Positions 1-9,243 are shown, numbered from the stretch's first letter. The stretch: DNA of 64,000 bases from Mesorhizobium sp. M2E.F.Ca.ET.219.01.1.1 (GCF_004016445.2 NZ_SADT02000004.1:512500-576499), one strand, 5' to 3'. Notes: generated from the letters alone by a model not told the origin. Translations and numbers: made by a program.

Positions 1-2
1 GC

Positions 3-626
3 ACCTGGCGCCCGCCCGTGACGGACGGTTCAGGCCAGGACCGCAAGGTGCTCAAGGCGGCCTTCGAATTGCTGAAAGGCGCCGGCTTCCGCGTGCAGGA
101 CGGCAGGATGGTCGACCCGCAGGGAAACCCTTTCAGCTTCGAGATCCTGACCTCATCGCAGGACGAAGAGCGGCTGGCGGCCATCTACCAGCGCACGCTG
201 GAAAAGATCGGCATCGACGTCAGCATCCGCACCCTCGACGGCGACCAGATCCAGTCGCGCAAGCAGCGTTACGACTTCGAGGTGCTGATCGGCACCAGTG
301 GCTTCAGCAACTCCCTGTCGCCCGGCAGCGAGCAGCTCGGCCGCTGGGGATCGGTCGCGGCGAAGACCGAAGGGTCGTTCAACCTCGCCGGCGTCGCCGA
401 TCCCGCGATCGACGCCGCGATCGATGCCATGCTGAATGCTCGTACCAAGGAAGACTACGTCGCGGCGGTGCGCGTGCTCGACCGGCTCTTGATCTCAGGC
501 AACTATATCGTGCCGATGCAATACAACACCCAGCAATGGCTTGCTTACTGGAGCTATCTGGAACATCCGCAAAAGACCCCCATATTCGGCTATCAGCTGC
601 CGACCTGGTGGCGAAAGCCCAACTGA
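3..626 (+). CDS. ABC transporter substrate-binding protein, family 5 (3' part)
   Basis: C-terminal 200-odd residues of a periplasmic binding protein of the dipeptide/oligopeptide class (SBP family 5, YejA-like branch). The frame is open to the left edge, so the gene starts outside the window; the GTG at 18 is just an internal valine. Typical family features are the alternation of a strand reading FSFEILTSS, a helix for the second lobe (IYQRTLEKIGIDV), and the closing aromatic segment ending in PTWWRKPN. Such proteins deliver peptides or similar solutes to inner-membrane permeases. The downstream neighbour is unrelated, so the permease genes would lie upstream. The family is clear; the substrate is not. 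Confidence 0.85.
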   Translation, partial: TWRPPVTDGSGQDRKVLKAAFELLKGAGFRVQDGRMVDPQGNPFSFEILTSSQDEERLAAIYQRTLEKIGIDVSIRTLDGDQIQSRKQRYDFEVLIGTSGFSNSLSPGSEQLGRWGSVAAKTEGSFNLAGVADPAIDAAIDAMLNARTKEDYVAAVRVLDRLLISGNYIVPMQYNTQQWLAYWSYLEHPQKTPIFGYQLPTWWRKPN

Positions 627-665
627 TGCAAGCCCAGCCCAATCGAGACCAAACAGGAGACGAGC

Positions 666-1346
666 ATGAGCGCCGAGAACTCCATCACCGTCGACGTGGT
701 GTCCGATGTCGTCTGCCCCTGGTGCTTCATCGGCCAGAAGCGCCTGGATAAGGCTATTGCCACGGCGGACGTCGACGTGCATGTCCGCTGGCGGCCGTTC
801 CAGCTCGATCCGACCATCCCGCCTGGAGGCATGGATCGCCGCCAATACATGCTCGGCAAGTTCGGCAGCGAGGAACGCATTCAACAGATCCACGCGCGCA
901 TAGAACCGCTGGGCGAAGCCGAGGGCATCCACTTCGCGTTCGGCGCCGTCAAGGTCGCGGCCAACACGCTGGACGCTCATCGCGTCATCCGCTGGGCGGG
1001 CGCCGCCGGCGAGGATGTGCAGAACCGGCTGGTGCGCCGCCTCTTCCAGCTGAATTTCGAGGAAGGCGTCAACATCGGCGACCATGCCGTGCTGGTGAAG
1101 GCAGCCGGAGAGGCCGGCATGGATGCATCAGTGGTCGAGACGCTGCTGCCGACCGACGCCGACGTCGAGGCCGTCCGCAACGAGATCGCCACCGCTTCGC
1201 GCATGGGCATCACTGGCGTGCCCTGCTTCCTGCTCGAAGGCAAATATGCCGTCATGGGCGCGCAGGATACCGGCACGCTTGCCGACGCGATCCGCCAGGT
1301 CGCCCAGCTCAAGGCTCGCGGCGAGTTGGAAACTGCCGCGGGTTGA
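666..1346 (+). CDS. DsbA-family oxidoreductase, FrnE-like
   Basis: A 226-residue thioredoxin-fold protein with the redox motif VVCPWCFIGQ (Cys17 and Cys20) close to the N terminus and the cis-Pro region TGVPCFLLEGKYAVMGAQ near the C terminus. This is the arrangement of the FrnE/HCCA isomerase branch of the DsbA superfamily, which is cytoplasmic: no signal peptide is visible. FrnE-type proteins act in thiol-disulfide exchange and oxidative stress. The start has a purine-rich AGGAGACGAGC stretch just upstream. It lies 39 bp after the binding-protein gene and could be co-transcribed. A disulfide-isomerase-like role is inferred from the motif alone. Confidence 0.88.
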   Translation: MSAENSITVDVVSDVVCPWCFIGQKRLDKAIATADVDVHVRWRPFQLDPTIPPGGMDRRQYMLGKFGSEERIQQIHARIEPLGEAEGIHFAFGAVKVAANTLDAHRVIRWAGAAGEDVQNRLVRRLFQLNFEEGVNIGDHAVLVKAAGEAGMDASVVETLLPTDADVEAVRNEIATASRMGITGVPCFLLEGKYAVMGAQDTGTLADAIRQVAQLKARGELETAAG

Positions 1347-1383
1347 GCGTTCCTTGTGCGCGGTTCCGCTTGGAATTACGCCC

Positions 1384-1818
1384 CTACTTCGCGGATACCT
1401 TGGCCTTGCTCAGGAAGAATCCGTGGCCATTGCTGCCCGTGCAGTTCAGTCCCTTCGTCGACGACTGGCAGGAAAACGGCCCCTGGCTCCAGCTGTTGCC
1501 GTAGCCGAGCTTGGTCACATCGCTGCAACAACCCTGCTCGCCGGGATTCTTGATCAGTGTCGCCGGCCCTTTGGGTCCCAAAATCACCGTGACGTAGCTC
1601 GGCTCGACGCGTGAACAGGAAAGCTCCGGGCCGCCATCCTGCGGCTGGTAGGTGCCGGTTCCGCCCTTCGGCGTGTAGATGCAACCGATATTGCCGGATG
1701 GCGTGTTAAACTCGACCTGGCCTTCGGCGCTGGCCGGAATGCTCTGGCTGCCGGCATGCGCCACCGACAGACAGGTGAAAATGCCGAGCAGCGCGGCAGC
1801 AACTCTCCGTGCAGGCAT
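1384..1818 (-). CDS. Secreted hypothetical protein, DUF6636-like
   Basis: About 144 residues. The start at 1818 was chosen because it follows an AAGGGGGATG ribosome-binding region and gives a clean signal peptide (MPARRVAAALLGIF...VAHA). The mature part contains the pattern F-TPSGNIGC, several cysteines, a YGNSW-GPF-C stretch and GLNCTGSNGHGFFLS near the end, which resembles the DUF6636 family of small extracytoplasmic proteins. No catalytic motif is visible. The even set of cysteines suggests disulfides in the periplasm. It is divergent from the next secreted protein, with 159 bp between them. Family placement is moderate; function unknown. Confidence 0.6.
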   Translation of the reverse strand: MPARRVAAALLGIFTCLSVAHAGSQSIPASAEGQVEFNTPSGNIGCIYTPKGGTGTYQPQDGGPELSCSRVEPSYVTVILGPKGPATLIKNPGEQGCCSDVTKLGYGNSWSQGPFSCQSSTKGLNCTGSNGHGFFLSKAKVSAK

Positions 1819-1977
1819 GTCATCCCCCTTCGACATAAACCGTCGCGGACAGGTTCGACCCGGGAGGGCGCCGTTGTCAAATCCTGTCCTGCCGCCGAAC
1901 ACGTTCTGGTGAATCGCCTTGTACGCCGCCCTGAGCTAGAACCGCCAAGGGTTCAGCTGATTTTGAAGGGGCACCGA

Positions 1978-2475
1978 ATGGCGGTCAGGCGTCGCGCATT
2001 GTTGCTGTTGTGCTTGCCTCTCGCCCTTGGGCTTCCGCTGACATTACAGCGCGTGTCCGCCGAGGAAGCCGTCATGTCGGCGACCTTCGAAGGCAAGCCC
2101 TGGACGGCGTCCTTCACCTTGGCCCAGACGATGCAGATGGGCGGCAAGCCGATGCTGAACCTGTCGGGAACAGAACAGGGGTCGCCGACCATGACCTTCA
2201 ATTCGATGCTCGAGCTGAAGGATCCGAACGACCTTGCCGGCGGCTATCCGCTCAAGACGGGCTCCCCCGCCAGCAGCGCCAACTTCAACATCCTCGATTC
2301 CGGCGCCATGGTCGGCCATGTACGGTTTGTCACCGGTGAGATCGTGATCGAGAAGTACGACACAGCCGCAAAGACTATCTCCGGTCATTTCAGCGCCTCG
2401 GGGAAAGACGAATCGGGCAAGCCCGAAGAGCTCACCGACGGTAAATTTTCGGGCATTCCGGTCACCGCACAGTAG
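1978..2475 (+). CDS. Secreted hypothetical protein
   Basis: About 165 residues starting at an ATG preceded by GAAGGGGC. The N terminus MAVRRRALLLLCLPLAL is a typical signal peptide. The mature chain is Ser/Thr/Gly rich with alternating polar and hydrophobic residues, suggesting a beta-rich periplasmic domain. I do not recognise a family. The frame stays open upstream to 1756, but that longer start would overlap the divergent gene's signal peptide and is unlikely. Confidence 0.6.
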   Translation: MAVRRRALLLLCLPLALGLPLTLQRVSAEEAVMSATFEGKPWTASFTLAQTMQMGGKPMLNLSGTEQGSPTMTFNSMLELKDPNDLAGGYPLKTGSPASSANFNILDSGAMVGHVRFVTGEIVIEKYDTAAKTISGHFSASGKDESGKPEELTDGKFSGIPVTAQ

Positions 2476-2648
2476 CCATTTCGGCGGATCGGCACCTGTT
2501 TTTCGATCACAAACCCGTGTTTTTTGCTTCCCTAAGGGAAGCTTTCCGTCCGCTGGCTCAATTGCCCTTAACGCACTGGGATAAAAGCCGAAATCAGCGC
2601 GATGAATGATCTTCCGGCATTGGCTTTCTGTTGCCTTCGCGCCACGGC

Positions 2649-2719
2649 GGGTAACCCTGTTCACATTCCCCGGCAGAAAATTAATGGAAAATGATCAATT
2701 GGTGTTACCCTGTGTAACA
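2649..2719. promoter_or_regulatory. Candidate operator pair upstream of the BacA-like transporter
   Basis: A perfect inverted repeat TGTTAC-CCTGT-GTAACA lies at 2703-2719, ending 14 bases before the TTG start of the downstream transporter. A related but imperfect copy (GTAACCCTGTTCAC) lies at 2651-2664, about five helical turns upstream. Both share the core ACCCTGT. This looks like a binding site for a dimeric repressor, but no regulator gene is adjacent, so the protein is unknown. Confidence 0.35.
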
Positions 2720-2732
2720 AAACTAGAAAGGT

Positions 2733-4724
2733 TTGGGCGGGATCGTGACTGGGGTCGGTAGACCGCGACGTACAGTACCGGAGCAAACATCCAGCGAGGC
2801 AAAGACCTCGTCCCTGACGCCGGTATCGTCGATGCGTACATTCTGGGGGCTGATGCGAGCCTACTGGTTCTCCGACCGGTGGAAGGAAGCCTGGACACTC
2901 ACTCTCGTCATCGCGGCCCTGACAACACTGCTCAGCAAGACCGGCGTTTGGCTGGCCCTGATGCTGGGTGAGTTGACCAATTCGGTCAATTTCTACCATG
3001 ACGCCGCCAACACCGCGCCGCTCAAAACGCTGCTGACCAATGCAGGTCTGGTGATGGTGCTCTTCGTACTCAAGGATGCCGGCATCGCAGGTGCGAGAAG
3101 TCTGGTGTCGGCGACCTTGCATCGCAAATGGCGCGGTTGGTTGAACAGCCAGTTCAACGAAGCGCTGCTCGATGGCAACCACACGCACTTCCACGCGCAG
3201 CACGGGTCGCCGAGCACCGGTACCGCAGCGCCAGACAATATCGACCAGCGTATCCAGGAATCGATGAAGGCCATGACCGGCGGCGCGATCGGCCTTGCAA
3301 TGGGTGTGCTCGGCGTCGCCACGTCGCTTTATTTTATCGGCGAGAACCTTATCCAAAGTTCGGTAGAGGTTACCGGATTGGAGTTCCTGGGTGGCTACGG
3401 CACAGCCGTTCTTTCGCTCTTGGCTATCGCCACCTACGTGCCAATCAACACCTGGATCGCCGTAAAGCTCGGAAAGGCGCTGGAGAGATTGAACGTGCGG
3501 CTGCAGCAGGCCGAGGGTAGCTATCGCGGTGAATTGACCACCTTTCTGCGCCGCAGTTTCCATGTCGCGGCTTCGCGCGGAGAAGATGTGCAGAAGACCA
3601 TGCACAACCGGCTCTACAGCGACATCGATCGGACCTGGGCGCGATTCAATATCGTCACGGTCTGTTACGCTTCCTTCGAGGCGATCCACAATTTCATGGG
3701 TTTTCGCATCATCGCCTATGCGCCGGGTCTGGTCTCCTTCATTCACAACAAGCTTGACCTGAAGGGCTATGTGACGGGCGCCGAGATGCTCAATCAATTG
3801 ATTGGCCAGTGTTCCTGGCTCATTCGTGTGATGCCGGACATCGCCACCTTGCGGGCCAATGCTCAGCGCGTGACCGAGCTGGCCAATGCCATCGAGAGCG
3901 TGCAGCAGCCGCAGGAATTCTACCAGCAGACCGGCCGCTCCGACTTCAGCTACGCAACCCAGAATCCGGTGTTCGGTCTCACCATCCAGAAACTGGAACT
4001 CGCCCATCAGGGCGAGGACGCCACACCTTTCCTCAGCGCTGCGAATCTCCGTTTCCGCCGTGGCGAATGGACCTTCCTCAAGGGCGAGTCCGGCTGCGGC
4101 AAGACTTCTCTCATCAAGGCGATCAATGGCCTGTGGCCTTATGGCCGCGGCACCATCGTCTTCCCGGAAGGCGTGATGAATTTCTACGCTGCCCAGGAGG
4201 TCAAGCTGCAGCAGGTTTCGCTGAAGCAACTCGTCTGCCTGCCGGGTTCAGAGAACGACCATGGCGACACACAGGTGGCGGCGGCTTTGCACAAGGCCGG
4301 TCTCGGCGACTTCATCGAACACCTTGCCGACGAGAGCCGCGAAGGCAAGATCTGGGACCAGGTGCTTTCGGGTGGCCAGAAGCAGAAGCTGGTGGTCGCG
4401 CGCATCATCCTGCAGCAGCCTGGACTTCTCTTCCTCGACGAGGCGACCGGCGCGCTCGATCCCGAAGGCAAGATCGCCTTCCACCAGGCGATCAAGGACA
4501 ATTGTCCGAACGTCACCGTCATCAGCGTCATGCACGAGGCGGTGCCGCCGCGCTCGCTTGCCGGCGAGGAATTCTACCATAGCGTGGTTGCGATCGCCGA
4601 CGGCGTCGCCACCAAGAAGCCGCTCGCTCCCAGCCTGCCGCGCGAGCTCACCACCATCCTCGCCCAGCCGCCGCGGCCGACCGAGGACAAATGGCTGCGC
4701 TTCCGCCGGCTGAAGCAGAAATAG
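2733..4724 (+). CDS. ABC transporter permease/ATPase, BacA/BclA-like (ABC_membrane_2)
   Basis: A 663-residue half transporter with fused membrane and ATPase domains. Residues 1-390 form the SbmA/BacA-type membrane domain (ABC_membrane_2), recognisable by the WRGWL segment, the DNIDQRIQESM stretch and the long charged helices. The ATPase follows with Walker A GESGCGKTS (about residue 451), signature LSGGQKQKLVVAR (about 543) and Walker B LLFLDEATGALD (about 566). Rhizobial relatives such as BclA import antimicrobial and nodule-specific peptides and support symbiosis; the substrate here is inferred only from family. The start is uncertain: TTG at 2733 or GTG at 2745, each with weak GGCGGGA or AGAAAGG upstream. 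An inverted repeat sits immediately before it. Confidence 0.85.
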   Translation: MGGIVTGVGRPRRTVPEQTSSEAKTSSLTPVSSMRTFWGLMRAYWFSDRWKEAWTLTLVIAALTTLLSKTGVWLALMLGELTNSVNFYHDAANTAPLKTLLTNAGLVMVLFVLKDAGIAGARSLVSATLHRKWRGWLNSQFNEALLDGNHTHFHAQHGSPSTGTAAPDNIDQRIQESMKAMTGGAIGLAMGVLGVATSLYFIGENLIQSSVEVTGLEFLGGYGTAVLSLLAIATYVPINTWIAVKLGKALERLNVRLQQAEGSYRGELTTFLRRSFHVAASRGEDVQKTMHNRLYSDIDRTWARFNIVTVCYASFEAIHNFMGFRIIAYAPGLVSFIHNKLDLKGYVTGAEMLNQLIGQCSWLIRVMPDIATLRANAQRVTELANAIESVQQPQEFYQQTGRSDFSYATQNPVFGLTIQKLELAHQGEDATPFLSAANLRFRRGEWTFLKGESGCGKTSLIKAINGLWPYGRGTIVFPEGVMNFYAAQEVKLQQVSLKQLVCLPGSENDHGDTQVAAALHKAGLGDFIEHLADESREGKIWDQVLSGGQKQKLVVARIILQQPGLLFLDEATGALDPEGKIAFHQAIKDNCPNVTVISVMHEAVPPRSLAGEEFYHSVVAIADGVATKKPLAPSLPRELTTILAQPPRPTEDKWLRFRRLKQK

Positions 4725-5005
4725 CAGTCATACCAAGCCTTTGGCCGGCGGCCGTGGCCCGGCTTGAGTTGTCCTCGATCACAGTCTCGCGATCCGGCCT
4801 CTCGCATCCATTTTCAGCGCCCTTCGCGATTGACTCGGCAAAAACCGCTCCTATGTTGCGCGCGCTCGCTGATTTCCAACTCGAACCCCGCGAGCAGAAA
4901 GGTCAACCCGCCATGCCTGGCGACAGTCACAGTCGAACGCAACCGCCGTCCGCCTTGACGTGACCTGATTGGCTCGCGTCCTGCCGGACGGCAAGGAGTG
5001 AGCCC

Positions 5006-6370
5006 ATGAACGAATTCGCACCCGTACTGGACGACGAAGCCGTCGCCGTCGCCCGTGTTCTTGCCAACGATCACGTCGCCGACGTCGTCGAAGCCCTCAA
5101 TCGCGAACCCCGCGAGACGGCCATCGAGCTGCTCTGCGCGGTTCCATTCGAGCGGCTGGTCGAGATTTTCGACCAGCCGGAACTCGAAAGCGCTCCGGAA
5201 CTCGCGGAAGCCCTGCCACGCGCCAAGGTGAGCAAGCTTTTGACCGCCATGTCGGTCGACCGCGCGGCCGACATTCTGCGCGAGCTGGATGAACCGGCCC
5301 GCTCGGAGCTGCTCGGCGCGCTTGCCCCGCCGTTGCGCGCGACGTTGCTGTCCATCCTCGGTTATCCGGAAGGCAGCGCCGCATCGATCATGACGACGGA
5401 ATTCGTCAGCGTGCCTTCGGATTGGACCGTCGGCCGCACGCTCGACTACATCCGCAAGGTAGAGCGCACCCGCGAAACCATCTACGCCATCTACATCGTC
5501 GATCCGCAGACGCAGCTCCTGCTGCGTTCGACCGGGTTGCGCCGGTTGATCACGGGTAACCCGGAGGATTCGATCCTGTCGGTGGCGCCTGATCGTATGC
5601 CGGTGACGGTGACGCCGCTCACCGATCGCGAGAACCTGGCGCAAACCATCTCCAAATACGACCTGCTCGCCTTGCCGGTGGTGGACCACGGCAGGATCCT
5701 GGGCATCGTCACCGTCGACGACATCATCGACACGATGATCGAGGAGACGACCGAGGACGTGCATCGTTTCGGCGGCATGGAGGCGTTGGACGAGCCCTAT
5801 ATGAAGATGGGCTTCCTCGCCATGATCCAGAAGCGCGCCGGCTGGCTGTGCGCGCTGTTCCTCAGCGAGATGCTGACGGCCAACGCCATGCAGAGCTATG
5901 AGGGCGAGCTGGAGAAGGCGATCGTGCTGACGCTGTTCATCCCTCTGATCATGAGCTCCGGCGGCAATTCCGGCTCGCAGGCGACCTCGCTCGTCATCCG
6001 CGCGCTGGCACTGCGCGAGATCGGCCTGCGCGACTGGTGGCGGGTGGCGCTGCGCGAGTTGCCGACCGGCGTCGTCCTCGGCTCGATCCTCGGCGTCGTC
6101 GGCATCTGCCGCATCGCGCTGTGGCAGTATTTCGGCTTCTACGACTACGGTCCGCACTGGATGCTGATCGCGGCGACGGTGGGCGCGGCGCTGATCGGCA
6201 TCGTCACCTTCGGCTCGCTGTCGGGATCGATGCTGCCCTTCGCGCTGAAGCGTATCGGCTTCGACCCGGCGAGCGCCTCTGCACCCTTCGTCGCCACGCT
6301 GGTCGACGTCACCGGGCTGGTGATCTACTTCTCGGTGGCGCTGGTGATCCTGCGCGGCACGCTGCTTTAA
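5006..6370 (+). CDS. mgtE: Magnesium transporter MgtE
   Basis: A 454-residue protein with the complete MgtE layout: an N-terminal helical Mg-sensing domain (about 20-130) with repeated LL-x-AxP motifs, two CBS domains (about 135-260), and five membrane helices in the C-terminal third. The pore signature is visible as IPLIMSSGGNSGSQATSL. MgtE is a homodimeric inner-membrane Mg2+ channel gated by cytoplasmic Mg2+ through its N and CBS domains. The start at 5006 follows GGCAAGGAGTGAGCCC, a strong ribosome-binding site. No Mg-responsive riboswitch could be recognised by eye in the 281 bp upstream. Confidence 0.95.
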   Translation: MNEFAPVLDDEAVAVARVLANDHVADVVEALNREPRETAIELLCAVPFERLVEIFDQPELESAPELAEALPRAKVSKLLTAMSVDRAADILRELDEPARSELLGALAPPLRATLLSILGYPEGSAASIMTTEFVSVPSDWTVGRTLDYIRKVERTRETIYAIYIVDPQTQLLLRSTGLRRLITGNPEDSILSVAPDRMPVTVTPLTDRENLAQTISKYDLLALPVVDHGRILGIVTVDDIIDTMIEETTEDVHRFGGMEALDEPYMKMGFLAMIQKRAGWLCALFLSEMLTANAMQSYEGELEKAIVLTLFIPLIMSSGGNSGSQATSLVIRALALREIGLRDWWRVALRELPTGVVLGSILGVVGICRIALWQYFGFYDYGPHWMLIAATVGAALIGIVTFGSLSGSMLPFALKRIGFDPASASAPFVATLVDVTGLVIYFSVALVILRGTLL

Positions 6371-6417
6371 AGCGATGCTGGCAGCCGCTGGCATCGCTGG
6401 CGGCTGCCACGCTGCGA

Positions 6418-7806
6418 TCAGACGCGTTCGCCGTTCTTCACGCGGTAGCTCGGCTTATACATCGTCACCAGTTCCTCGGCCGCGGTCGGATGCACGGCCA
6501 TGGTGCGGTCGAAATCGTCCTTGGTAAGCCCCGCCTTCAGCGGGATGCCGAGAAGCTGCGCCATCTCGCCGGCATCCGGCCCGAGGATATGGGCGCCGAT
6601 CACCTTCCTTGTCGAGCCGTCGACCACCAGCTTCATCAGCATCTTCTCGTCACGCCCCGACAGCGTGTGCCGCATCGGACGGAAGGACGCGCGATAGATC
6701 TCGACGTCGGGGAAGCGCTTGATCGCGTCGTCTTCCGAAAGGCCGACCGTGCCGATCTCCGGCTGGGAGAACACAGCAGTCGGAATGGTGTCGTGGTCCG
6801 GCGAGGTCGGATTGCCCTTGAAGGCGGTCTCGATGAAGCACATCGCCTCGTGGATCGCGACCGGCGTCAGTTGCACGCGATGGGTGACGTCGCCGATCGC
6901 CCAGATGTTGTCGATGTTGGTGCGCGAATATTTGTCGACGACGATCGCGCCCGTCTTGCTGAGTTCGACGCCAACGCCTTCGAGGCCCATATTCTCCGTG
7001 TTGGGAATACGCCCGATCGCCAGCATCACCTGGTCGACCGTCAGGGTCTGGCCGGAAGACAGCAGCACATCCAGCCTGCCCTCAGGCGTCTTGCGCACCC
7101 ATTCCGACACCGCGGGACAGACGATCTTGATCCCCTTCTTCTCCATGGTCTCGTGCAGCGAGCGGCGCAGATCCATGTCGAAGCGGCTGAGGATCTCCTG
7201 GCCACGGTACACAAGCGTGGTTTCCACGCCCAAGCCATGGAAAATGTTGGCGAACTCGACGGCGATGTAGCCGCCGCCCTCGATCATGATCGCCTTTGGC
7301 AGTTCCTTGAGATCGAAGGCCTCGTTGGAGAAGATGCAGTATTCGTGGCCCGACAGCGCCGGATGCGGCGCCGGCCTGCCGCCGGTGGCGATCAGGATCT
7401 GGTCGGCGCTGACGGTGCGGTCTTCGGCAACCAGGTAGACGGAATGCTGGTCGACCAGCACGGCGCGCGAGTGAAAGGTCTCGCCGCCCGCGCCCTCGAC
7501 GTTCCGCTTGTAGATCGCCTCGAGCCGCGCGATCTCCTTGTCCTTGTTGGCGACCAGCGTCGGCCAGTCGAAGCTTGCCTCGGGCACCGTCCAGCCATAG
7601 CCGGCCGCATCGGCAAAATGTTCCGGAAATTGCGAGGCGTAGACGTAGAGCTTCTTCGGCACGCAGCCGCGGATGACGCAGGTGCCGCCATATCGGTATT
7701 CCTCGGCGATGGCGACGCGCTTGCCGAGAGCCGCCGCCACCCGGGCCGCCCTCACCCCACCGGAGCCGCCGCCGATGACGAACAGATCATAGTCATAACC
7801 GGCCAT
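6418..7806 (-). CDS. gor: Glutathione-disulfide reductase
   Basis: A 462-residue FAD- and NADPH-dependent reductase that regenerates reduced glutathione in the cytoplasm. The FAD-binding GGGSGG motif is at residues 12-17, the redox-active pair Cys43/Cys48 in GGTCVIRGCVPKK, a central NADPH-binding Rossmann segment begins around IEGGGYIAVEFA, and the C-terminal HPTAAEE carries the catalytic His-Glu pair. The start at 7806 is preferred over the longer 7863 frame because a transcription terminator hairpin lies at 7870-7889, inside the longer version. The gene follows rpiA and the DUF2059 gene on the same strand but is separated from them by that terminator. Confidence 0.95.
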   Translation of the reverse strand: MAGYDYDLFVIGGGSGGVRAARVAAALGKRVAIAEEYRYGGTCVIRGCVPKKLYVYASQFPEHFADAAGYGWTVPEASFDWPTLVANKDKEIARLEAIYKRNVEGAGGETFHSRAVLVDQHSVYLVAEDRTVSADQILIATGGRPAPHPALSGHEYCIFSNEAFDLKELPKAIMIEGGGYIAVEFANIFHGLGVETTLVYRGQEILSRFDMDLRRSLHETMEKKGIKIVCPAVSEWVRKTPEGRLDVLLSSGQTLTVDQVMLAIGRIPNTENMGLEGVGVELSKTGAIVVDKYSRTNIDNIWAIGDVTHRVQLTPVAIHEAMCFIETAFKGNPTSPDHDTIPTAVFSQPEIGTVGLSEDDAIKRFPDVEIYRASFRPMRHTLSGRDEKMLMKLVVDGSTRKVIGAHILGPDAGEMAQLLGIPLKAGLTKDDFDRTMAVHPTAAEELVTMYKPSYRVKNGERV

Positions 7807-7861
7807 CGCGATGGGCTCCTGGGGATGAGAAAGACGGGTCACAGGTAGGCTGCAAAACTGC

Positions 7862-7893
7862 AAAAGAAAAGCCCGGGCAAACCCGGGCTTTGT
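7862..7893 (-). terminator. Rho-independent terminator after the rpiA-DUF2059 unit
   Basis: On the minus strand a GC-rich hairpin with arms AGCCCGGG and CCCGGGCT around a four-base loop is followed by TTTTCTTTTG. It begins about 35 bases after the stop of the DUF2059 gene and ends before the gor start at 7806. This is a textbook intrinsic terminator and separates gor from the upstream genes. Confidence 0.85.
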
Positions 7894-7925
7894 GGTCCAG
7901 CGGCGATCGACCGATCCGAGGCCGA

Positions 7926-8525
7926 TCAGTTCGCGGAATTGTCGGCCGGCGCCGATCCGTCGGCCGGAGCCGAATTGTCGGCGGGCGCGGTGGCGTCCGG
8001 AGCAGGCGCTGCCGGCGCCGCGGCCTTGGCGGCGGCGGCAAGCGTCTCGCCGACCTGCTGGGCGAGATCGCGGGCAACGCCGTTCTGCCAGATGTCGGCG
8101 GCCTTCACGAGGTCGCGCGTCACGGCGGGGCCGCTGTCCAGCAGCTTCTTGCCGGCATCGGAACTGTAGAAGGTGGCGATATCGTTGAGGTCTTTCTCGG
8201 AGAACACCTTGGCATAGGCAAGCGCCGCCTCCTTTTCGAGGTCGGCGCGCCGCGAGGCCAAGCCGAGAGCCTTCTCGGTCACGGTCTTGCCGATAAGCTC
8301 CTGCATGTCGGGGTTCTTTTGGATGAGCTGCGACTCCAGCGCGGCGGCCGCCTGCGGCAGGATGTTGTCGAACGAGTCCGTGGCATGGATCGCGGCGACG
8401 GCCGCGCGCGCGGCCTTCAGGTGCGATTCGCTGACATCCTGCGCGAACACCGGCGCGGACAGAGCAAGGACGGCCGAGGCCGCCAGAAGCATCGAAAGGC
8501 GGCGAACTCGTTTATGCAACATCAT
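7926..8525 (-). CDS. Periplasmic DUF2059 domain protein
   Basis: About 199 residues starting with a signal peptide (MMLHKRVRRLSMLLAASAV...VFA). The body carries the DUF2059 pattern: a helix-rich segment with FSEKDLNDIATFYSSDAGKKLL and a preceding Glu/Ala-rich helix. The C-terminal tail is a low-complexity run of Ala, Pro, Asp and Ser after about residue 165, probably disordered. The function of DUF2059 proteins is unknown; they are extracytoplasmic. The start overlaps the end of rpiA by 14 bases (8512-8525), suggesting translational coupling, and a terminator follows. Confidence 0.85.
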   Translation of the reverse strand: MMLHKRVRRLSMLLAASAVLALSAPVFAQDVSESHLKAARAAVAAIHATDSFDNILPQAAAALESQLIQKNPDMQELIGKTVTEKALGLASRRADLEKEAALAYAKVFSEKDLNDIATFYSSDAGKKLLDSGPAVTRDLVKAADIWQNGVARDLAQQVGETLAAAAKAAAPAAPAPDATAPADNSAPADGSAPADNSAN

Positions 8526-9243
8526 GGTCGATAGAACTCCCTGGTTTTCGGGCGGCATGGACGGTTTGGATACCGTCGCCGCCGGCGATGATGGCCGTTG
8601 ACGCCAGCCCGATGAAAAGACCGTGCTCGACGACGCCTGGAATGGCGAAGAGAGCATTCGAAAGCGCTCTTGTATCCGGAATGCGGCCAAAAGATGCATC
8701 GAGGATAAAGTGGCCGCCGTCTGTAACAAATGGCTGGTCCCCCGTCATCCTCAATGTCACCGGGCCGGAAAGGCCGAGGCCGGCAGCGGCCGCGCCAATC
8801 GCGATCTCGGTGGCGCGCAGGCCGAATTTGTTGACCTCGATCGGCAGCGGGAAGCGGCCGAGAGTTTCGACCATCTTGGACTTGTCGGCGATGACGATCA
8901 TGCGCTGGGAAGCCGCGGCGACGATCTTTTCGCGCAGCAGCGCGCCGCCGCCGCCCTTGATCAGCGTCAGGTCGGGATCGACCTCGTCGGCGCCGTCGAT
9001 GGTGAGGTCGAGTTCGGGCGTCTCGTCGAGCGTCGACAGCGGCACGCCGAGCTCGCGGCAAAGCGCGGCGGTGCGTTCCGAGGTCGGCACGCCGATGACC
9101 TTCAGGCCGGTGGCGACCTTCTCGGCCAGCAGCCGCACGAACTCTTCCGCGGTGGTGCCGGTGCCGATGCCAAGCCGCATGCCGCTGTCGACATGGGCGA
9201 GCGCTGCCCGCGCGGCCTCGACCTTCAACTGCCTTGCATCCAT
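8512..9243 (-). CDS. rpiA: Ribose-5-phosphate isomerase A
   Basis: A 243-residue enzyme interconverting ribose-5-phosphate and ribulose-5-phosphate in the pentose phosphate pathway. Diagnostic motifs are GIGTGTTAEEF near the N terminus, DLTIDGADEVDPDL with the catalytic acidic residues, and KGGGGALLREKIVA. The start at 9243 (MDARQLKVEAARAALAHV) matches the family N terminus; the frame extends further upstream without family similarity. Its last bases overlap the start of the DUF2059 gene. It is divergent from gph, with 160 bp between the start codons. Confidence 0.95.
   Translation of the reverse strand: MDARQLKVEAARAALAHVDSGMRLGIGTGTTAEEFVRLLAEKVATGLKVIGVPTSERTAALCRELGVPLSTLDETPELDLTIDGADEVDPDLTLIKGGGGALLREKIVAAASQRMIVIADKSKMVETLGRFPLPIEVNKFGLRATEIAIGAAAAGLGLSGPVTLRMTGDQPFVTDGGHFILDASFGRIPDTRALSNALFAIPGVVEHGLFIGLASTAIIAGGDGIQTVHAARKPGSSIDHDVA

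Noticed and set aside
2661..4229. Minus-strand open frame of 522 codons under the BacA-like transporter
   Set aside because: It is an antisense shadow of a gene with clear ABC motifs; the translation is His/Arg/Gln-rich without domain features.
4814..6394. Minus-strand open frame of 526 codons opposite mgtE
   Set aside because: Antisense to a well-conserved transporter; composition (Arg, His, Gln, Asp) is typical of GC-rich shadow frames.
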